A program made the translations under genes and the position numbers. The notes beneath the pieces were generated by a model. It saw nothing but the letters and a program-made list of their open reading frames with translations, made no database searches and was not told where the DNA came from. 64,000 bases of DNA from Berberis thunbergii. Taxonomy: Eukaryota; Streptophyta; Magnoliopsida; Ranunculales; Berberidaceae. This document shows positions 59,001 through 64,000 of the stretch, piece after piece. How positions within the stretch are numbered: position 1 is the stretch's first letter; each line of letters opens with the position of its first letter. Location: contig QNQO01000225.1 in NCBI GenBank assembly GCA_003290165.1, positions 806,001 to 870,000 of the forward strand. The letters are read 5' to 3'.

Positions 59001-62000
59001 AGGGTTTTGACCTTAACAGTAAAATATAACTAGGCTTTTGACTTTCAAGATTGTTTTGCACCCACTTCAGTGCCTTATTTGAGGACAACTGATAACCTAT
59101 GTTTTTTCTAACAATCATTCATTGAGTATCATACAGAAATCGTTTTGTAGTTCAAAAGGTAAACTTAGTTCTAAAGTCTAAGCAATCACATTAATAATGC
59201 ATCTGCTATCTTGTAAGTCTCAGTCTTGATGAAATAAGATCTAGAAGTTTGAAGCTTACAAAAATCACAACTTAACAGATGGTCTCTTTGAACTTATAAA
59301 AAAAAATACCTCGTTGAATTCCTTTGAGCAACTTATGATCGTTCTTATAATTCTTAACAGGCAAGGAGACTAGCTTGGCAGCACCAGAACCAACAGTGAA
59401 AAGTGATCGAATGGGAGGTAGGCCTTTCAAAATTTTGTGCACCTATATTGTATGATAAAGGGATCATAACTGTCAGATAAGTGGCATATGGAATTCTTCA
59501 ACATTTTCAAGAAGTGCACAAGGTCAGAACAAAACCTGATTATTCGATACATCTTCCAACCATTCGCCCACTATTGTGTCACCCGCATTGCTCCATCCGT
59601 ATATACCAACAGCATGAACATGTTTGAGTTGTAACTCCACACCCTGTTGACATAAAAAAGAAGTCTACTAAAATAGTTATGATCCCTTAGAAATGCTAAA
59701 ATAGTTTTAACTTTTCTTAAAGAAACACTAACCACTAGTCCTTTAGAAAGATCACAATGGACATTTTCCAAAACAAAAATTATTGTGTAAATATCCCTAA
59801 ATTGATTTCAGTGTCTTTCAAATTATAAACACTTTGTAACGGAAATGCAAGGAGAGAAGTGGAGTGTAGGATCCGGAGCATCGAAGGCAAATGTGAAAAC
59901 GGTACAATAAACCCTTTTAATTGTCCTAAGCTACATCCAAGGGAGAAGACTGAAAGTTCAAAATATTGCCAGTAGAAGGCATCAAAAGATCAGCCAATAG
60001 ACAATATTGGCTTGTTTATACAGAAAAAAAAAACATGCCTACCTTCCAAGGAACCAAGTTAATCAGATGTACATATTTCCCTTCTCGCAAAGCTGCTAGA
60101 TCAACACGTCTAGGACTATAGTCCACCCGGAGCAAAATTGGCCAAACGTCGAAATTCTGCAACCAAGGTAAAATAGAATCAGTGATGGGCATTTGATTGT
60201 TTGGAGCAAAAACTATAACAAGGTTATTGTGATACAACATAAATGCACAAACACTTTGAAGAAATGTAAAATGTTTTAGGGTGTGGTGTGACAATGGAAA
60301 AATGAGTCTAAGATTAGAGAATGCTGGCTAAAATTAAGGTGCAATTAAAGCTGGAGAACAATATGAGTAAACTGTGAATGATCCAGTAACCACAGACAGA
60401 CAGCACACACAGGATACTTGCCTGGAAGAATGGAAGTAATGCTTCCTCAGCAATACTATGCTCTTCAAGACCACTACTACTTGTAGATGACATTCTTGAT
60501 CCATAAACATCATGAGGTGATCTTGAAGAGTGGTCACCAGACGAACCATTTCCTCCAAAGAAGTTGATGAGAAAATCAAGTTGATCTTGATCAAGATGCA
60601 ATAGCATAGGCAGGAATGCAAGGCGTAACCTGAAGGGAAACAATCAGATGAGCAACTTGAAATGCTAATAAATATTTATAGACTTAAAATGATGGCTTCA
60701 GCAACTCATCATTAGTATGGTAATATATCATCATCATCCTTCAATATGAGGAAAGGAAGAGAAATACTGAGTGCACAACTAGAGTAAGTCATCAACATTC
60801 CTAATTATATAAATGTATAGGCATGGTATGAAACAACTTGTATTGGTATATTCATGAAAGGAGAGTTATGGGCAGCCGAAATCAACTTCTAAAAAACAAA
60901 AATAATAAAAAATACAATAGAACAAAAATATTTAATTAGATGTCATTTGCACACATTATGTTAAATAAGGTAACATTTACTGTTATAACGCAATTACTAG
61001 AGTAAGTCATCAACATTCCTAATTATATAAACATAAAGCCTTCTTTGTTTTTAAATTCATCTGTATAATTATATTAAATATTGTAAGATATTATCTCGAG
61101 GGATAACAAATTATCTTGGACCAATTAATAATCCTAGAACCTAACCTATTTCTAAGAGAATCGTCAAATTTTAGAATGCTACCATTTTCAATTTCAGTTT
61201 GGAGCTATTACCACGGGGAAACTCATTTGACTCAAGAAGGAATGCTATGCTGTATTCGCTTTCTGACATGTTTCTGTGATGATAAGCAGTGTTCTAAAAA
61301 ATGCTAGGCGGGCGGCGAGCAATGGACTAGCACCTAGAGGACTAGGCAGGGGGGCCTAGGCGGTTTTCTATTTATTTATTATTTATTATAATTTACAAAA
61401 ATTTAAGCATAATAGCATATAAATTACTTCCAATTCAATGCTAGGATACATATGAAAAATGTATAAAAAAAAGTCTTAATTTTTTGTTTTTTTTTTTTCA
61501 AACTGAAAATTAAAAAAACTTCAACAAAAATCAGCCGCCTAGACCTTTTTTTAGAACACTGATGATAAGATTGTGGGGTACTTTTTGTTGGAAAATGGAA
61601 TGGGTGAGATATTCATTCATGTTTCAACTTCCTGGGATGTAGTAGATCTCGAACTAGTACATATTTGTAGACAGGATGTCAACTTATTGATGTTAGAAAG
61701 TTTCAAAATCCCTTCAACAATCACACCAAATATATATCCAACTGCCATCTTGAATGGCCCAAATTAACCCTATTTATAGAATTTTAAGACCATTTGAGGG
61801 CCTTTCCCAAGAGATTAAATGTGACGTACTTTGTTGGATGTTTGATTAGGATACTCTTCTTACTAAGGTGTGAAATGACAAGATGCAATTCAATTTGAAT
61901 TCTCAAGGCATTTAATCGAAGTGCCAAATGGCTTAAGTGACCTACATAAAGGTTTTATTCGGGAGTGGAAGATTATCTTATATGATTTCTATTTACTGTA

Positions 62001-64000
62001 AGTACCAAAAAACCCCATTTTTATGAACTTTCTCTGCAAAGCCTCTGCGATCAATTGCTTAAAATATATTAGTGTTGCCTTCCTTTTTTTTTATGAACTT
62101 TCTCTGCAAAGCCTCTGCAATCAATTGCTTAAATTATATTAGTGTTGCCTTCATCCTTCCACGCTATTAAGTTTCACCATTACAAACAGATTTACTTCAA
62201 ACTAAAAAAAAATGAAGCCACCTCCATCCAATTTTCAGTTGCCTACTATGACTTCAAGGCATCAATTATTAACCTTTTTTAGGGCGAGCAGTGTTTTTAT
62301 TGGATCCCTGATCAATTAATTATTAACTTGAGAGATAATGCACGTTAAAACATAGATTACCGGTACTCTTCGAGGGGGGTTGAAGGATCAGGCCTGACAG
62401 CTTCTAAGTCCAACTTAAATGCTTTCGCAGAGGATTCTCTAGGATGCTTTTTTGAGTGATAGTATCCAAGTACCTTCAAGATCAACATATGAGTTCAGAT
62501 AATTCATGTTATACAAAAGAATGTTAATTGTTACAAGATGAAAAGAATGTCAATTATTACAAGATGAAACTAAACATATGAGAACTGAGTTACCAGCTTC
62601 CAAGGAGCATCCTTGCTTTGGTCATAAATATTGAAATCCTGGACTGTGAGAGAAAGTTTTGACACACATATGTTGCCATCAGGAAACATGTCGTACTGAA
62701 GGTTCACTCCAGATAATTTAAGCTCCAAACATTTGGTTGTATCTCTTCCAATCAACCTCGTAATATTTTGTCCATCGTTCATCTGGAAGTACCAGTCAGA
62801 TCCAGCATACATTCTCCATCTCACATCAATATTCTTAAGAAGTATCCGTCCTTTTGCATTGCAGGTTTCAACTGGTCTTGTATCATCAACAGAAGAAAGC
62901 TCTAATCTTCCTGAAATTTCTCTCTCCCAAAGCTGTTTGGTCACCTTAGGAATGTGGTTTTCAACAATTCTCAGAGAAGTGTCTTGATACCATCCACTGC
63001 TACCAGCTCCAACATATCCACAAGCTTCCTTTCCTGATTTGCACGCAATATCTATATCCGATGAATGGTTTCTCACAGATGGTTCTGGTAGGGGACGCAT
63101 GCTAGATATGCAATAACTTTCTATAAGTTCTGGGAAACAATTATCTTGTGCAGATGATGCCATCTGAGGTCTTTCCTTTGCTCTAGAACGAATTGAACCA
63201 TTGGGGGAGAGATCATGGGGAAAAAATTCGGGATTGCTACAATTTAAAGTTTCATCAAGTGATACATGAGATTGTGATTCAGGTGAATCAGAGGAACTAG
63301 TCCCATTTCCATTAAAATGAAATGCATCTTCACATATTTCATCCATCAGCCCAACAACTCCATATGTAATGTTACCACTTGCATCTTGACCTGAATGCTG
63401 CATACATGAGGGTGATGAGGCAACAGAATCACCACCAATGATCTTTGATTCAGTGTTAACAGCATCACTGCTGTGTTCCTGCTGAACAGCATTCCACCTA
63501 GACTGCAGATGCACAAGTGACTCCTGCATATCAGGTGCAAAAAGCTTCTGAAGTTGAGCAACTAAACGTGTAAGGCCAGAAGCAGTGTCACAGCACGTGT
63601 CCAGGTTGATATGAGAATGATGACATTCTAGTTCCCAAAGGTGACCATTATTGCAGTCAGTTCTCAAATCTGCTTCCACGAGTGCCTCTCCAGCAACTTT
63701 GACATAGCCAATCTTATGGAGGTATTCTACATCATACGTGCCATCTAAATTTTCTGGCCCAGAAACTGCACAAAGAAGAAGTCCTACATCTTGCAGTCTA
63801 ATTTTGTACTCATTATGCTTAGAACTTGCTGCCATTTGATTATAAATATTCAATGAAGCTGCTGCTAAAAGACAAGCCACAGATGGATCCCCAGATTCTT
63901 CACTGATATTAGCAGAACTATTGAGCTCAGGGACCAAGATTCTGTCACCAGACACCAAATTCTTTATGCAGGGCTCGTAACTTAAAGCAATATCCACCAA
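56016..64000 (-). CDS. ATG2: Autophagy-related protein 2, C-terminal part
   Basis: ATG2 is a bridge-like lipid-transfer protein that carries phospholipid from ER to the growing autophagosome with ATG9 and ATG18. Exons on the - strand are (64000+)-62594, 62473-62361, 60629-60422, 60156-60043, 59643-59536, 59442-59310, 56869-56667, 56397-56201 and 56088-56016. Phases agree throughout and the protein ends VRQPRQQS. The first, very large exon holds an acidic Ser-rich stretch and then the CAD-type block [18 protein letters not shown] and [19 protein letters not shown]. Later exons give [31 protein letters not shown] and the ATG2 C-terminal domain ([20 protein letters not shown], and an Ala-rich amphipathic region). 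The N-terminal chorein domain lies beyond 64000. One intron uses a GC donor (60421-60420). Introns contain a hAT MITE and GTGG arrays. Confidence 0.95.
57050..57470 (+). repeat. GTGGTGATGGT minisatellite in ATG2 intron
   Basis: Irregular (GGT)n/(GTGGTGATGGTAGTA)n array in the 2.4-kb intron 56870-59309. Reading frames through it are purely repetitive and are not genes. Confidence 0.8.
58320..58610 (+). repeat. Second GTGG minisatellite with G-run
   Basis: Same motif family as at 57050, with a run of about 18 G near 58477-58494. The two arrays flank a segment with its own repeats (GCCTCACGCCTC, GCCTCATTCTTG). The G-run is a likely assembly weak point. Confidence 0.8.
60779..61024 (+). repeat. 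Pair of 35-bp direct repeats in ATG2 intron
   Basis: ACTAGAGTAAGTCATCAACA and the following CTAATTATATAA occur at about 60779-60813 and again at about 60989-61023, separated by roughly 175 bp. Origin unknown; it may be a small duplication or the flanks of an old insertion. Confidence 0.7.
61287..61561. mobile_element. hAT-type MITE in ATG2 intron
   Basis: 275 bp with 8-bp ATGATAAG duplicated at 61279-61286 and 61562-61569. The ends are CAGTGTTCTAAAAAATGC and, reversed, CAGTGTTCTAAAAAAAGG, followed on both sides by CTAGGCGG-type motifs. Non-coding. Confidence 0.88.
62021..62152 (+). repeat. Recent 70-bp tandem duplication in ATG2 intron
   Basis: TTATGAACTTTCTCTGCAAA, then GCCTCTGC(G/A)ATCAATTGC and ATTAGTGTTGCCTTC, occur twice head-to-tail with only two differences visible. 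This is a young duplication in the intron 60630-62360. Confidence 0.85.

Overview
The window is nuclear DNA of a flowering plant, most likely a eudicot. It has intron-rich genes with GT-AG splice sites, AT-rich introns, plant-specific proteins (a BKI1 homologue, FAR1-type transposase) and many plant DNA transposons. The species cannot be named from the sequence. Gene order on the + strand is: the 3' half of a RAD54 recombination ATPase (1079-8944), a large Mutator-like element (12472-23220), a small MAKR-like plant gene (23494-24142) and an organellar DEAD-box RNA helicase (25998-31431). On the - strand are a BKI1 homologue (36239-37155) and the 3' half of autophagy gene ATG2 (56016 to beyond 64000).

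The central feature is a 10.7-kb Mutator-like element with TIRs of about 0.55 kb, bounded by a perfect 9-bp target duplication, AAGCTAGAT. The right TIR supplies a non-coding first exon and splice donor to a FAR1-type transposase on the - strand (FAR1 DNA-binding domain, MULE core, SWIM finger). The left TIR points the same promoter and donor inward at cargo: an RNase H1 hybrid-binding-domain reading frame with a C-terminal membrane anchor, a LUC7 exon, an ankyrin-repeat exon and a second FAR1-like fragment. It therefore resembles an autonomous MULE that also carries captured exons. Its right end lies 274 bp upstream of the start codon of the MAKR-like gene.

From 37 to 56 kb the DNA is mostly transposons. 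At least six foldback MITEs of 141-191 bp have 9-bp target duplications, and a seventh, truncated one lies inside the large MULE. Their ends share the core AATTCTAG with the large MULE, so one transposase could serve them all. There are also a 2-kb hAT-like relic with a TRIM retroelement nested in it, several hAT MITEs, and a 4.5-kb non-autonomous CACTA element (43100-47646). The CACTA element is built from TAGCGACGG repeats, four tRNA-Glu-like modules and a 1.2-kb GATC-rich array.

Four reading frames (RAD54, BKI1, and the transposase twice) are broken by single-base length changes, three of them in A/T runs. This looks more like residual assembly indels than independent gene death, but reads are needed to decide. 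The genes do not form a functional cluster; this is an ordinary plant gene neighbourhood expanded by transposons.
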